Source: Paraspadella gotoi (taxonomy: Eukaryota > Chaetognatha). Taken from it: DNA of 64,000 nucleotides. Shown in pieces: positions 31,206 through 45,062 of the stretch (positions are counted from its first letter, which is position 1; the number at the start of each line of letters is the position of its first letter). The stretch spans positions 18,781,546 to 18,845,545 of the forward strand of contig CM119270.1 in NCBI GenBank assembly GCA_051294375.1, in the 5' to 3' direction. The notes beneath the pieces are model-generated. The model had not been told where the DNA came from, did no database searches, and worked only from the letters and a program-made list of their open reading frames with translations. The position numbers were made by a program, and so were the translations under genes.

Positions 31206-31825
31206 CTAAGGGTTGTGGGCGGATGGGTGGGAGGTTGTTGGGGGGAATGGCGTGGGCAGGTCGTGGGTAATGAGAGAGTCGGAGGGGGGGATGTGGACGA
31301 TTAAAAAAAGGGGAAAAAAGAGTTATTTACGAGAGACGAGCGAGGTAATTGAATCGGGTGAGGGCGAAGGGAAGGTGAGTTAACGAACTCGACGGTCGAA
31401 GAATCTCGTGAAAAAATGGGTAAGGCGATGGGGGAATTTATAATTAAAGGATATCGAATTAAACTTAGATTAAAAACCAAAAAATTAATAATTTCATGAC
31501 AAACCAAACTTTTTTATAAATGAGAAACGAAAAGAAAAATACATATATATTATTTATATTTATAAACATCGCGTGAAGAAATTTCTATGAAAAAAAAATG
31601 TAACGGAATTAAATTATATATAAAATGACGAACAACTCATCGGGTTTATTTTTAATTATTCTTTAGCAACATTAAAACAACGAAAATAATTAAGTAACGA
31701 ATTCTCTGTATCAATGTATCATCACAGAGTATGAGTTCAGAAATGCCGTCGACTTCGGTTTTTCTCTTTCTCACGAAGAAGTTCCGCAATCATCCCTGTT
31801 GTCTGTCTGTCTGTCTAGTCAACTC

Positions 31826-31826
31826 A

Positions 31827-31911
<85 letters not shown>

Positions 31912-31919
31912 CTCTCTAC
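31826..31919. repeat. (CT)n microsatellite
   Basis: Near-perfect CT repeat starting immediately after the splice donor of the candidate exon 31920-32186 on the minus strand. Confidence 0.9.
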
Positions 31920-32186
31920 CTCCGTCGGTGGCGCTACCGACGCGAATTTCGACGCCGCCATCGTCGCGTTGACGACGGCGCCGTCATCCAAGCATTTCCG
32001 GTTCGGCGTCGGGCGCGGCGTCGCATCTGCGGCGTCATTTCCGCCGGCGTCGCCCGACTCGATCGCCGGATCGTTTTCGCCGGAGGTGGCGCCGACGCCG
32101 AGATCCGTCTCCCCGTCGATCTGACGTCCCGGCAGATTTTCCGGAATCCCTTCCACCGGATCCGGCATAAGATCGTCGGATGACAT
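31920..32186 (-). CDS. putative first coding exon, unrecognised
   Basis: GC-rich island opening with ATG at plus 32184-32186 (context CAACAATGTC). It encodes 89 residues (MSSDDLMPDPVEGIPENLPG...VAPPTE), acidic and Ala/Gly-rich, then a GTAGAG donor in phase 0. It precedes the Nrg transmembrane exon on the same strand, but that exon needs a phase-1 partner, so the two do not join directly. It may be a separate gene or an alternative 5' exon. Confidence 0.4.
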
Positions 32187-32187
32187 T

Positions 32188-32218
<31 letters not shown>

Positions 32219-32672
32219 TTTTTTTCGATCGTTTAAATAATTTGTTTAAAGAAAATCGTTCCGAAAAAAAAAAAAATTATGTCAATAATCGGCAACGGAT
32301 GGCAGAGGTGGCAACGAATGACTGGCAGAAAAATCTCTCACAGATGGCAAAACTGATCACATCCGACTCAAGAAGGCAACGAAGGCAGAAGCGGAAAACC
32401 TCTCGGCAGACAGAATTAAGTTTTTCCTTTTTTTTTTTGGTAGTTTTTTAATTTTGTATGTTTTGATATATATATAAAGAATTCACGGGATTGGAGGATT
32501 TCGGAAAGACGCGACCGACCAATCAGGGAGTCGAGAATTTCTCCTCGCGACGTGGGGTGTTTTTGAGGTTGGGGTGGGGTTTAAAAAATGGAGGAAGGGG
32601 GATTTCGGCCGCTGGGGGACTGAAGGGGGAAAGTCTTTTTTTTTTCGATAAAGAGAGAGAGAGAGAGGAGAG

Positions 32673-32713
<41 letters not shown>

Positions 32714-33840
32714 AGAGAGAGTCAAGGCTGCGTGACGAATTACATTCGATTTCTTTGACACAAATGGTTTTCCGTTATTAACGCTGAATTTAGTCGACGA
32801 AGGCGCCAGAGGGGGGGGGTGCAGTAAAAAAAAGGAGGAAGGCGAAGGGGGGGAGGAAAGCGAGGGGAGACCAAACTAATGCGGGGAGGTGGGATTGTAT
32901 CTCTTTTATGAGAGACAAGGAGCGTGAGAATCTAGGGCGCGCCGGAGATTGACTTTCTCACGAAAGTGCGAGGCTGTGATAAGTTTTTTTTTTTATAAAT
33001 GACGGTTATTCTTTTCATCCCTTTATGTTATTTTAGATATTTCGATTTGTGTCGTGATTTTGTTATTTAAACAAGTATTCTTCTTTATAAAACGAGGTGG
33101 TTTTTACTTCCTAATCATTAATTAAGCTCTATTTAAATTCACTCAACATTATGTAAAGAAACTATTCGTTTTGTGGCGTTGAAATCTCTGACGTTTGAAG
33201 CGATGAAAATTAAGGACATTGGGCTTGAAAAGATTGGCCTCTTGAATATCGGCCTCGAGGTGATTGGGGCGCGCCTTTCGTTTCCGGTGGAATCGATCGT
33301 CAACGGGAGGATCGAGCGTCTCGCGTCCGACGAGCGACGCTTCGTCGTCGGACGTTGAGGTTGACGTCAATGTCGTCATCTTCTGAGTTCTGATTCGTCG
33401 AAATTTACGATTGAATATGACGATGATTGGTGCATGGAAATTTTAAAACTTGATAGTTAAAAGTTAATATATTAGACTTAAAAAATATAAACTATAATGT
33501 TATATTATATTTTTATTGCTTGATTTTTTTATAAATCGCAATCATTGTCAAAACCAAACTCTTGGCACATATATATTACGGCTTTTGACAAACTCTTATT
33601 CATTTATTCATTTATTTTTTAGTTCAATTTATATAAACTCGATAACGATGATCTTTTAAAAACGAAAACATGCATTTTGATTTTATAACTAACGAATAAT
33701 ATATATATTTTTTGGTTGTGACTCTTAAAAAAAGTAGCTGAAAAACCTCGAAAAGCAAATGGTTCGAAAACTGAAACCCGCGGCAAAAATCCTCGCGAGA
33801 AATTGTCACGACCCTTGCCATATTTTTGCTAAGTGCGTCA
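32187..33840. other. gene-free stretch
   Basis: (GTT/GTC) repeats near 32190-32220, (GA)n at 32655-32722, and AT-rich DNA. A GC-richer island at 33170-33380 has short open frames on both strands but no recognisable protein. Confidence 0.5.
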
Positions 33841-33841
33841 T

Positions 33842-33844
<3 letters not shown>

Positions 33845-33874
<30 letters not shown>

Positions 33875-33899
33875 NNNNNNNNNNNNNNNNNNNNNNNNN

Positions 33900-33964
<65 letters not shown>
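33845..33964. repeat. (CT)n microsatellite spanning a 25-N gap
   Basis: CT repeat on both sides of N at 33875-33899. The assembly broke inside the repeat, immediately before duplicated block III. Confidence 0.9.
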
Positions 33965-33966
<2 letters not shown>

Positions 33967-36900
33967 GTCCGATTCACTGGCAGATGGCAAATGGCAAATC
34001 GAGGACGCCAACACCATAAAAGGTTCCTGTTTACTCGCGGATTTAACTCAATTTTCTTCCTCTCGCTCCCTTATCTTTCCTTCGCTTCTTATCTTTTCCC
34101 ATCTTTTCCCCTCTTTTCGACCTTTTTTTCTTTTCTTTTCTTTCCTTCTTTTCCCATCTTTTCCCCTCTTTTCGACCTTTCTTTTTTTTTCTTATCTTTT
34201 CCCATCTTTTCCCCTCTTTTCGACTTTTCTTTTCTTTTCTTTTCTTTTCTTTCTTTTTCTTTCTTTTCTTTTTTTTCTTTTCTTTTCTTTTATTTTATTT
34301 TTAACCCTTTTTTTCCATTTCCCCTTCAAATCGGTTTTTCTCCTCTTGACTTTTTGACTTTTTATTAAAGATTCACAATTTCGATGATCGATATATTTTA
34401 ACCTTGATTTCTTTCCTTTCCCTACTTTCATATTCCATCGGCCAAAGAAATTGCCAATTTTTTAAAAAGATATGCAAATTTGTTTACCTAACATTGTAAA
34501 CTCAGAAAATACATAACCCCCCCATTTCACTTCATAATCTAAAACCCGTGAACTTTTTCTTTTTAGTTTCCATATATATTCGCTTCCATTTTTCACAATC
34601 ACATAGACTTCACGCGTTACCTCCTTCGCTTCCATCCAACACTTTTTTACTTTCCCTTTCACGTGATTTATTCCTTTCACGCTCTTACGTCGAGAACCCC
34701 GCCAAGTTTTTTTTTCTCTGTGAATTCGCCCGAAGAAGCGTCGTCTGTGAAAAAAAACCCGATAGGGAATTGCGCGTTGTGGAATATACTACGTGGCTCT
34801 TATCCAACTTAGCCCTGTGATACAGCCTCTCACGCCCATTATAGTTGAGAAAAAAAAACCGAACTGCCGAGTTCGTTCCACCTCCCTTTTAGAACAACAA
34901 CGACAACACAACAACAAGGCCGATAACGACCCAAATTCCGAAAGCGAAATAAATAAAAAAAAGAAAGAAAAGAAGTCCTTTATATATTTTTCCCGCATAA
35001 AAAAAAGAGGGCGAAGTTCGAATAACTTTTCTTTCCTTCACGCGTTTCTCCCCATTTCCTTGACACACACCTCGCCACCTCCCCCCCACCTCGCCTGACT
35101 TTTTTCTCCTTTCTCCCCCCTAGGAAAAGATTTATTGGTGCCGATAAGGTTCGCCCGCCCCGGAGCCAAAGTTGCCCCCGCTACTCGCGCCGCTCACCTC
35201 CGCCCACACGCAGATCCGGTCTTGACCCTCTTTTTTTTTCCACTCACCACCTTTTGAAAATTGTTCAACTAATACAAATATTTTTTTATTTATTTTATAG
35301 TTAATTAATAAGCTATATTGCCCCTTAATTTAAAAGACGATGTTTAGTTATTGATTTAGTTTAATCGATTGACTTCCAGAGTACCCGACTTCCCAGTTTC
35401 AATGAAGTAATTAAACATTCTTGCCAATCTGTTTCAATTGTCATTAAGTGCTAGTGCAACTACTTTTTAATTTAAAATTTAATATAACCTTACCAGAGCT
35501 TCTAACAGCCTTTCCCTCACTTTCCCTCCTCACTAACCAACTTTAACTCACCCCAAATTCTCGCCCCCGATGCCATCGAAAGCTGAAAATGGTAAGAGAA
35601 AGTTTAGCTGTCAAAAAGCCGCAATATAACCGGAGGCCAGTTGCTCTTTTTTAACCTTTCTTCTCCCTTCCCCAGTCCCCTTCCCCTTTCCCTTCCCCAG
35701 TCCCCTTTTTTAATCTCCCCCTCCTCTTCTTCATCTTCCTCCTCTTTCCCCCCAACCCGATAAAACGAGAATTTACGGGCGCATTAACAATGTCTCCGAT
35801 ATTAAAAGCGAAAGCTCGAAATTCGCTGGGTGGTCGGCCGGTAGAGGTTAAGCGGACGGCGGCTGGGGGATGCCGGTTTAGGAGGCGAAGGGGTTGCCGG
35901 AAATTGAGACAAGGGCGATGAATGTGAGGGGAAGGTCGGATGACAAGACGTTACAATAATGTATAGTTCACTTTTCGAAGTTTTTATTTTATTTTTTTTA
36001 TTTACTGGAATTTTTTAATTGTTGTTTTTGAATTTGGATCGTTTCAGTGGTTAAGAAAATGGGCTTTTCAACGCGTCCGTGGTCAGCGGCCAAGGGTCAT
36101 TGGTCAGCGGCCCGATGGTCACGGCCAACGGGCACGCGGCCTTCACCCCGCCCTCTCGCAGCCTCGCGACGAAGAGGCGGAGGCGGAACACCGACCGAGA
36201 ACCGATTTATTTTCCAACGAAGCGACGTGACAAAGTTGAGGCCGTCGGAGATTATGCCGTGTGAAGGGGGAAGGAGACTATGGGGGGGAATGCGGGAGGT
36301 GAGGTGGTGGTAGGTGGTCGTAGAAGGTGGGTTGGCCGAAATGGCAAATAAGAGTTTGCACTTGACAAAAAACTCTGGAAATAGTGAAACTTTAACGAAA
36401 AGTAAAAGAGTTCTCGAAAACAGATGTCAACGCGCTCGTGATATGTGGATGAAAGTGGTTGAATACTGGTGATGGTTCACGACGGTGTAGATAGAGATCG
36501 CCGGGAGTGATAAAGTCTTTCACTCGACGGCCGATGCTGAATAAGAAGCGGAAATATCACGAAATAGTTTTTTTTCTTTTGTTCTATTTTTTTATATCGA
36601 ACTTTTTTTCAAATTCTTAATATTATGTTTGATATTATTGAGTGGGTGACGTATTTTTTTTTTTTATTTATTATGTTCTTGTTGTCGTTCAGTTCTCACC
36701 GTTTTTCCATTTATTTTTTATGGAAAGTTTTGAAATTTTCACTGAATTTTTTAATTTTATTTATTTTTCTCTTCAATTTTTTGTCTACACTCTAAACGTC
36801 ATCGTTTCATTTTCCCGGAGCAAAGAAATGTTTTTTATCACGACGTTTCTCACTCGGTTCTTTTTTTTTTAAATCTATTTTCGTTTCTAGTTTCACGTGA

Positions 36901-38466
36901 ATAATTTTTGTTTCCGAATTTACAAATTCACAGTTTATCTTTTAATGTATTTTGTATTATTATATTTTTTTTTTTCGAGAGAGAGAAAGGGGAAAGAAGA
37001 TGAGAGTAGAGAGAGAGAGAGAGCAGAGAGAGAGACAGAGAGAAGAGAGAACGAGGAGAGAGAGAGGAGAGGAGAGGAGAGAAGAGAGAGAGAGAGGAGA
37101 GAGAGAAGATTCGATTTCACATTGAGAAATCACTTTCGCTCCTTGCGATCACGAGAAGTTATCGAACTTTCACGGGAGAGGGGAGAGGAGGCACAGGGCG
37201 AGGGGCGATGGAGTGGAAAGGAAGGAGGGAAATGGAAAAAGAGGAGGAGGGAGCGAGGAGGATGAGGAGGAGGGGAACGGAGAACTCGAAGATGAAGAAG
37301 ATGATAAATTCGGCAGGAAAAAAATTCCTGAGAAATCGAAAGGTTTCGTTAAACTTTTTATTAATAGGCACGACAGAAGCACGGAACGCTACGACGCGAT
37401 GCACGCGGCGTACGCGCGGACATCCTCCCGAATGGTAGAGAGAGAGAGTAAGAGGAGTAGAGAGAGAGGGAGATGGAGAGAGTGTGAGAGAGAGATGGAT
37501 ATGAAAACAACTTTACAATAGTGGCAAAAAAATGAAAAGTGAGGATAAAAATTAATTCGGGAGTATTAACCGTCTGCTCAGGCCGGCCATATGAATGTGA
37601 GAGAAATTCTCGTCACTTAGATTAGTTGGATTTTTTTTTTTTTTATTAATCGGCGATGCGAGAGAGCGGAAAGGTGTCGGGGGAGAAAAAAGGGGATGGT
37701 AGGAGGGAGAGGAGAGAGGGCGGGAGAGAGAAAAGGGAAAAAAGATCAGCGTTGAGAGTATTAAGTGATAGAAGAAGCGATAGAAATATAAATAAAATAA
37801 AAACAGAATATTGACTTGGTTAGCTTGAAAAATAAAATATAACCTAAAAAAAATGTAGCCCACGATTGACATTCTTAAATGAGAAATGACATTTCTTTTA
37901 GCTTTTAGAAACTACCAGTACAATGAGGGTTCGAGAATCCGACGGACGGACAGACGACGAAATTAAAATCCGGGTTATTCAGTCACTTGACGGAGTGAGA
38001 GAAGTAATGCGAAAAAGAATGGAATGGGAGGAATTAAGGGAGGAAAAAAACATGGAAAGGAGGAATAAAAAGGGAGAAGCAAGATAAAATCGGCTCGTCT
38101 TCTAGAGTATCAGTGAAATCGAGGACCGCATGGCAACCGTGCTCCATTTACTTGGTTTGAGCGAGGATTAAGTGGCTCCGATTTAATCTCTCTACTCTAG
38201 TTGAATTTTGGCCTCGAGTGAGAATCTTCTTCGCTCCAGTGATTGGCCGCTCCAGCGAATCTTCTACGCTTCCAGCAAATAGGCGTCCTAGTGAAACCTT
38301 GAAGTGAAATGCATAAGAATTACGAGAGAGGAGAGAGGAGAGAGAGAGAGAGTGAGAGAGATGAGAGAGAGAGAGAGATAGAGATGAGAGGACGAGTTTT
38401 TCTCTTTTTTTTCTAGTGGAAAAATATGAAAGGATTCTTTTTTTTTAGAGAGAGAGAGATGAGAGA

Positions 38467-38504
<38 letters not shown>

Positions 38505-38600
38505 GATGAGAGAGAGAGAGTTTTTCTGGATTCTTTTTTTTTTTGAAGGTCGTTATTGGAGCGAAAGGGATGGGCGTACGTGTAAGAGCTTGAAATCTCT
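33965..38600. repeat. duplicated block III, copy 1
   Basis: Opens with CACTGGCAGATGGCAAATGG and ends at the GA-rich/TTTTTCTGGATTC stretch, after which the same opening words return at 38636. Over 4 kb is colinear with copy 2, differing by scattered single-base indels. Mostly CT/GA tracts and AT-rich DNA, with no recognised gene apart from one weak exon candidate. Confidence 0.85.
36048..36298 (+). CDS. weak exon candidate in block III, copy 1
   Basis: GC-rich island between CGTTTCAG and GTGAGG. One frame reads ASVVSGQGSLVSGPMVTA in copy 2 (after a frameshift here), then NGHAAFTPPSRSLA. The frame is not maintained throughout, and no family is recognised. Kept because both copies preserve splice-like borders and composition. 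Confidence 0.25.
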
Positions 38601-40669
38601 CTCTTTTTCTCTCTCTCTCTCTCTCTCGCTCGATCACTGGCAGATGGCAAATGGCAAATCGAGGACGCCAACACCATAAAAAGGTTCCTGTTTACTCGGC
38701 GGAGTTTAACTCAATTTTTTGCCTCTCGCTCCTTATCTTCCTCGGCCATCTTTTCCCATCTTTTCCCCTCTTTTCGACCTTTTTTTCTTTTCTTTTCTTT
38801 CTTTTTTCCCATCTTTTCCCCTCTTTTCGACCTTTCTTTTTCTTTTCTTATCTTTTCCCATCTTTTCCCCTCTTTTCGACCTTTCTTTTCTTTCTTTTCT
38901 TTTCTTTTCTTTTCTTTTCTTTTATTTTATTTTTAACCCTTTTTTCCACTTCCCCTTCAAATCGGTTTTTCTCCTCTTGACTTTTGACTTTTTAAAAGAT
39001 TCACAATTTCGATGATCGATATATTTTAACCTTGATTTCTTTCCCTTCCCTACTTTCATATTCCATCCGGCCAAAGAAATTGCCAATTTTTTAAAAAGAT
39101 ATGCAAATTTGTTTACCTAACATGTAAACTCAGAAAATACATAACCCCCCCCCATTTCACTTCATAATCTAAAACCCGTGAACTTTTTCTTTTTAGTTTC
39201 CATATATATTCGCTTCCATTTTTCACAATCACATAGACTTCACGCGTACCTCCTTCGCTTCCATCCAACACTTTTTTACTTTCCCTTTCACGTGATTTAT
39301 TCCTTTCACGCTCTTACGTCGAGAAACCCCGCCAAGTTTTTTTTTCTCTGTGAATTCGCCCGAAAGAAGCGTCGCTGTGAAAAAAAACCCGATAGGGAAT
39401 TGCGCGTTGTGAATATACTACGTGGCTCTTATCCAACTTAGCCCTGTGATACAGCCTCTCACGCATTAATAGTTGAGAAAAAAAAACCGAACTGCCGAGT
39501 TCGTTCCACCCTCCCTTTTAGAACAACAACGACAACAACAACAACAAGGCCGATAACGACCCAAATCTCGAAAGCGAAATAAATAAAAAAAAGAAAGAAA
39601 GAAGTCCTTTATATATTTTTCCGCATAAAAAAAAAGAGGCGAAGTTCGAATAACTTTTCTTTCTTCACGCGTTTCTCCCCATTTTCCTTGACACACCCTC
39701 GCACCTCCCCCCCACCTCCGCCTGACTTTTTTCTCCTTTCCCCCCCCTAGGAAAAGATTTATTGGTGCCGATAAGGTTCGCCCGCCCCGGAGCCAAAGTT
39801 GCCCCCGCTACTCGCCGCTCACCTCCGCCACACGCAGATCCGGTCTTGACCCTCTTTTTTTTTCCACTCACCACCTTTTGAAAATTGGTTCAACTAATAC
39901 AAATATTTTTTTATTTATTTTATAGTTAATTAATAAGCTATATTGCCCCTTAATTTAAAAAGACGATGTTTAGTTATTGATTTAGTTTAATCGATTGACT
40001 TCCAGAGTACCCGACTTCCAGTTATCAATGAAGTAATTAAACATTCTTGCAATCTGTTTCAATTGTCATAAGTGCTAGTGCAACTACTTTTAATTTAAAA
40101 TTTAATATAACCTTACCAGAGCTTCTAACAGCCTTTCCCTCACTTTCCCTCCTCACTAACCAACTTTAACTCACCCCAAATTCTCGACCCCCCGATGCCA
40201 TCGAAAGCTGAAAATGGAAGAGAAAGTTTAGCTGTCAAAAGCCGCAATATAACCGGAGGCCAGTTGCTCTTTTTTAACCTTTCTTCTCCCTTCCCCAGTC
40301 CCCTTCCCCTTTCCCTTCCCCAGTCCCCTTTTTAATCTCCCCCTCCTCTTCTTCATCTTCCTCCTCTTTCCCCCCAACCCGATAAAACAGAGAATTACGG
40401 GCGCATAAAATGTCTCCGATATAAAGAGGAAAGCTCGAAATTCGCTGGGTGGTCGGCCGGTAGAGGTAAGCCGGACGGCCGGCTGGGGGATGCCGGTTAG
40501 GAGGCGGAAGGGGTTGCCGGAAATTGAGACAAGGGCCGATGAAGTGAGGGGGAAAGGGTCGGATGACAAGACGTTACAATAATGTATAGTTCACTTTCGA
40601 AGTTTTTATTTTATTTTTTTTTATTTACTGGAATTTTTTAATTGTTGTTTTTGAATTTGGTCGTTTCAG

Positions 40670-40910
40670 TGGTTAAGAAAAATGGGCCTTTTCAACGCGT
40701 CCGTGGTCAGCGGCCAAGGGTCATTGGTCAGCGGCCCGATGGTCACGGCCCAACGGGCACGCGGCCTTCACCCCGCCCTCTCGCAGCCTCCGCGGACGAA
40801 GGCGAGGGGGCCGACCAGAACCGATTTATTTTCCAACGAAGCGACGGACAAAGTTGAGCCGTCGGGATTTGCCGTGGAAAGGGGGGAGGAGTATGGGGGG
40901 GAATGCGGGG
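40670..40910 (+). CDS. weak exon candidate in block III, copy 2
   Basis: Counterpart of 36048-36298, with the same TTTCAG and GTGAGG borders. It reads FNASVVSGQGSLVSGPMVTA, and after frameshifts DEGEGADQNRF or DKVEPSGFAVE. Unrecognised. Confidence 0.25.
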
Positions 40911-43046
40911 GTGAGGGTGGTGGGTAAGGGTGGTCGTAGAAGGTGGTTAGGCGAAATTGGCAAATAAGAGTTTGCACTTGACAAAAAACTCGTGAAAGTA
41001 GTGAACTTTAACGAAAAGTTAAAAGGTTCGGAAAACAGATGTCAACGCGTGTCGTGATAGTGGTGAAAAGTGGTGAAATCGCTTAGCGGTGGTGATGGTT
41101 CACGACGGTTGTGATAGAGATCGCCGGGAGTGATAAAGCTCCTTTCACTCGACGGCCGATGCTGATAAGAAGCGGAATTCGAAATGTTTTTTTTTCTTTG
41201 TTCTTTTGTTTTATATCGAACTTTTTTCAAATTCTTAATATTATGTTTGATATTATTTGAGGGGGTGACTGATTTTTTTTTTTATTATGTTCTTGTTGTC
41301 GTTCAGTTCTTCACCGTTTTTCCATTTATTTTTTATGGAAAGTTTGAAATTTTCACTGAATTTTTTAATTTTATTTATTTTCCTCTCAAATTTTTGTCTC
41401 ACTCTAAACGCATCGTTTCTTTTCCCGGAAGCAAAGAAATGTTTTTATCACGACGTTTCTCACTCGGTTTTTTTTTTAAATCTATTTTTCGTTTCTAGTT
41501 TCACGTGAATAATTTTTTTTTCCGAATTTCAAATTCACAGTTATCTTTTAAATTTATTTTGTATTATTATATTTTTTTTTTCGAGAGAGAGAAAGGGGAA
41601 AGAAGATGAGAGTGAGAGAGAGAGAGCAGAGATGGAGAGAGAGAGAGAAGAGAGGAAGAGAGAGACGAGAGAGAGAGAGAGAGGAGAGAAGAGAGAGAGA
41701 GAGAGAGAGAGAAGATTCGAGTTTCACATTGAGAAATCACTTTCGCTCCTGCCGATCACGGAGAAGTTATCGACTTTCACGGAGAGAGGGAGAGGAGCGC
41801 ACAGGGCGAGGGGCGATTGAGTGGAAAGGAAGGAGGGAAATGAAAAATGAGGAGGAGGAGTAGGGGAGGATGAGGAGGTAGGACGGAACGGAGAACTCGA
41901 AATGAAGAAGATGATAAATTCGGCATGAAAAAAAAATTCCTGAGAAATCGAAAAGGTTTCGTTAAATTTTTATTAATAGCACGCACAGAAGCACGGACGC
42001 ACGGACGCAGATGCACGCGGGCGTACGCGCGGACATCCTCCCGAGAGAGNNNNNNNNNNAGAGAGAGGGAGATGGAGAGAGTGTGAGAGAGAGATGAGAT
42101 ATGAAACAACTTTACTAATAGTGGCATAAAAAATGATAAAGTGAGGATAAAATTAATTCGGGAGATTAACCGTCGCTCAGGGCGGCCATATGAATGGAGA
42201 GAAATTCTCGTCACTTAGATTAGTTGGATTTTTTTTTTTTTTTTTAATCGGGCGATGCGAGAGAGCGGAAAGGTGTGGGGGAAGAAAAGGGGAGGTAGAG
42301 AGGGAGAGGAGAGAGGGGGGAGAGAAAAAGGGAAAAAAGACAAGCGGTGAAGAGTATAAAGTGATAGAGAGAAGCGATAGAAAATAAATAAAATAAAAAC
42401 AGAAATTGACTTGGTTAGCTGAAAATATAGAAAGTTTAAACTAAAAAAAAATGTAGTCCACGATTGACATTCTTACAATGAGAAATGACATTCTTATAGC
42501 TTTTAGAAACTACCATGTACAAAGAGGGTTCAGAATCCTACGGACGGACAGACGGACGAAATAAAATCCGGTTATTCAGTCACTTGACGGAGTGAGAGAA
42601 GTAATGCGAAAAAGATGAATGGGAGGAATTAAGGAGAAAAAAAAATGGAAAGGAGAAATAAAAAGGGAGAGCAGATAAAAATCGGCTCGTCTCTCTAGTA
42701 TCAGTGAAATCGAGACCGCATGGCAAACCGCTGCTCCATTTACTTGGTTGGAGCGAGGATTAAGTGGCTCCATTTAATCTCTACTCTAGTGAAACTTTGG
42801 CTCAGTGAGAATTTCTTCGCTCCAGTGATTGGCCGCTCCAGCGAATCTCTACGCTCCAGCAAATAGGCGTCCTAGTGAAACCTTGAAGCTGAAATGCATA
42901 AGAATTACGAGAAGAGGAGAGAGAGAGAGAGTGAGAGAGATGAGAGAGAGAGAGAGATAGAGATGAGAGGACGAGTTTTTCTCTTTTTTTTCTAGTGGAA
43001 AATATGAAAAGGATTCTTTTTTTTTTTAGGAGAGAGAGATGAGAGA

Positions 43047-43084
<38 letters not shown>

Positions 43085-44787
43085 GATGAGAGAGAGAGAG
43101 TTTTTCTGGATTCTTTTTTTTTTTGAAGGTCGTTATTGGAGCGAAGGGAATGGGGTACCGTGGAAGAGCTGAATGAAGTACTGGAGCCAAATCTGGAACT
43201 GTCGAGGAGAGAAATCTGGTACTGTGGAGGAGCCAAATGTGGTATAGTCAATACCCGGATTGAGAAATGTTGAATTAAGTAGGAGCATCATATGGAATTG
43301 TGGAAGGGTAAATAGCCAATCTGGGGAGAAAAACTTTGTAGCTCAGAATGGAAGTACTGTGTAGGAAAGAATTGCGATACTTGGAAATGTGGCAGAATGG
43401 AAAAGAATGGTAAAATTAAAATTAAAGTAACAATGATTTATTTTAATAGTTAAATGAAAGAGAAGATGATGTGGATGGTCAATAAAACGAAGGAAATGTG
43501 CGGTGCTGTGTAGGAGCGTAATGAAATGCAGCGCCATGGTATCGAGAGGATATCCCTCGCGGCGCTGGACAAAGAGGAACATAAAATCATGACAAGTTGC
43601 ACTTTAGCGCAAAAAGAAAGGGAGGTGGAAGAAAGACGAGAGAGAGAGAGAGCAAGACGAGAGAGAGAGACGAGAGAGAGCAGAGAGAACAATACAATAG
43701 AACAGATATTATACTGTACTTTGCGGCTTTAGGCCACCTTGAGCCGGGCCTTTAAAAGCCTACCTACTTTCTCAAGATATATTACAAAATTGTAATTGAC
43801 TTTTGAAAACAAAAAGTGCATCGCACGTTCTTAACTCAGTCGGTTTGAACAAACTTCGATAGCAAACCTCTCCAATTGACAATGAAACACAGAAGACGCA
43901 GAGAGAGATTAAGAGAAGCAATGAGAGAGAGAGAGAGAGAGAGAGAAAAGGGTATATTGTGAGACAAAGACAAATAAAACTAAAACGAGAAACAGTGTCA
44001 CATCCAGCAGTGGGTTTTATGCCGGGAAAGTTAATTGTATTGGGACAAATATTTACTTTACGTCGCGGGGCTTTTTAGTGTTGGACTCGGCGTCGGGAAA
44101 GGGTGAGGAGGAAAGGACTACAGGGTGATGGGTGAAAGGAGTTATTGTGAAGTGAAACAGACGTGAGAGTCACAGAAAAGTAGGTGAGGAACAATTGGAA
44201 AAGGGGATTCGAATAACGGAAAGGAAAGGAGGAAAGAAGAGTAGGGAAAGGGAGGAAATGGAAAAGAGAGGTAAAAGGGAGAAAAGGGGAAATGGAAAAA
44301 GAGGTAAAAGGGAGAAAAAGAGAGAAAATGGAAAAAGAAAGAATATAGGGAAAAGGTTGGGCTCTCTTTTCCACAATTTAAATATTAATATTTAACTTAA
44401 ATATATTTCCAAATTAAACTTAAACTTAAAGTCGCTAATTTCTGGTCCAAACCCCTAAACTAGAAAAAGAAAAGGAACCTAGAAAAGAAAAGGAACCTAA
44501 AGAACTAAAATGGAAAAAGGGAAATAAAAATGGAATACGATCGAAATACGAGCGATTCAGTATAACGCGTGACAACTGAGGCTTTTCGGGCGGCGTTATA
44601 CTTGATATAAATGGAAGAGGACAACGACAAAACGGCGATCACAAAGGAAAAGTGAGTTCGACGTCTGTCGAGGTGAAAGGAAAAAAGTGAAAAGGTCAGG
44701 TTGACATTTTGCCTTCAGGTGAGTTTCTCGAAGACAAAAGCTTTTTCTTTATTTTATGGCAAAAGTGGAGCCAATAATTTATTTTAT

Positions 44788-44793
44788 TTGTTT

Positions 44794-44876
<83 letters not shown>

Positions 44877-44951
44877 TATTTATTTATATTTATTTTTTTA
44901 TTTATTTATATTTATTTATTTTTATTTATTTATTTATTTATTCTTTTATTT

Positions 44952-45026
<75 letters not shown>

Positions 45027-45062
45027 TTAATTTATTCATTTAATCTTTTATTTTTATTTATT
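44788..45062. repeat. (ATTT)n tetranucleotide array, copy 2
   Basis: Long ATTT repeat. Matching arrays are at 48376-48655 and 55985-56250 in copies 3 and 4. The Tyr/Leu/Phe/Ile-only frames it creates are not genes. Confidence 0.95.

Noticed and set aside
33149-33379. 76-codon minus-strand frame in a GC-richer island
   Set aside because: No recognisable motif, no clear splice partner, and an equally long frame on the other strand.
34740-34815. Frame containing TTWLLSNLAL, reminiscent of an armadillo repeat
   Set aside because: Only about ten residues, not kept in frame in the second copy at about 39420, and no neighbouring repeats.
35120-35215. GC-rich stretch with an acceptor-like CCCCCTAG and short open frames (also at 39750)
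   Set aside because: No frame resembles a known protein, copies disagree in frame, and no donor follows in the same orientation.
44701-45043. Open frames of Tyr/Leu/Phe/Ile repeats
   Set aside because: Translation of an (ATTT)n array. The same artefact recurs in the other block III copies.
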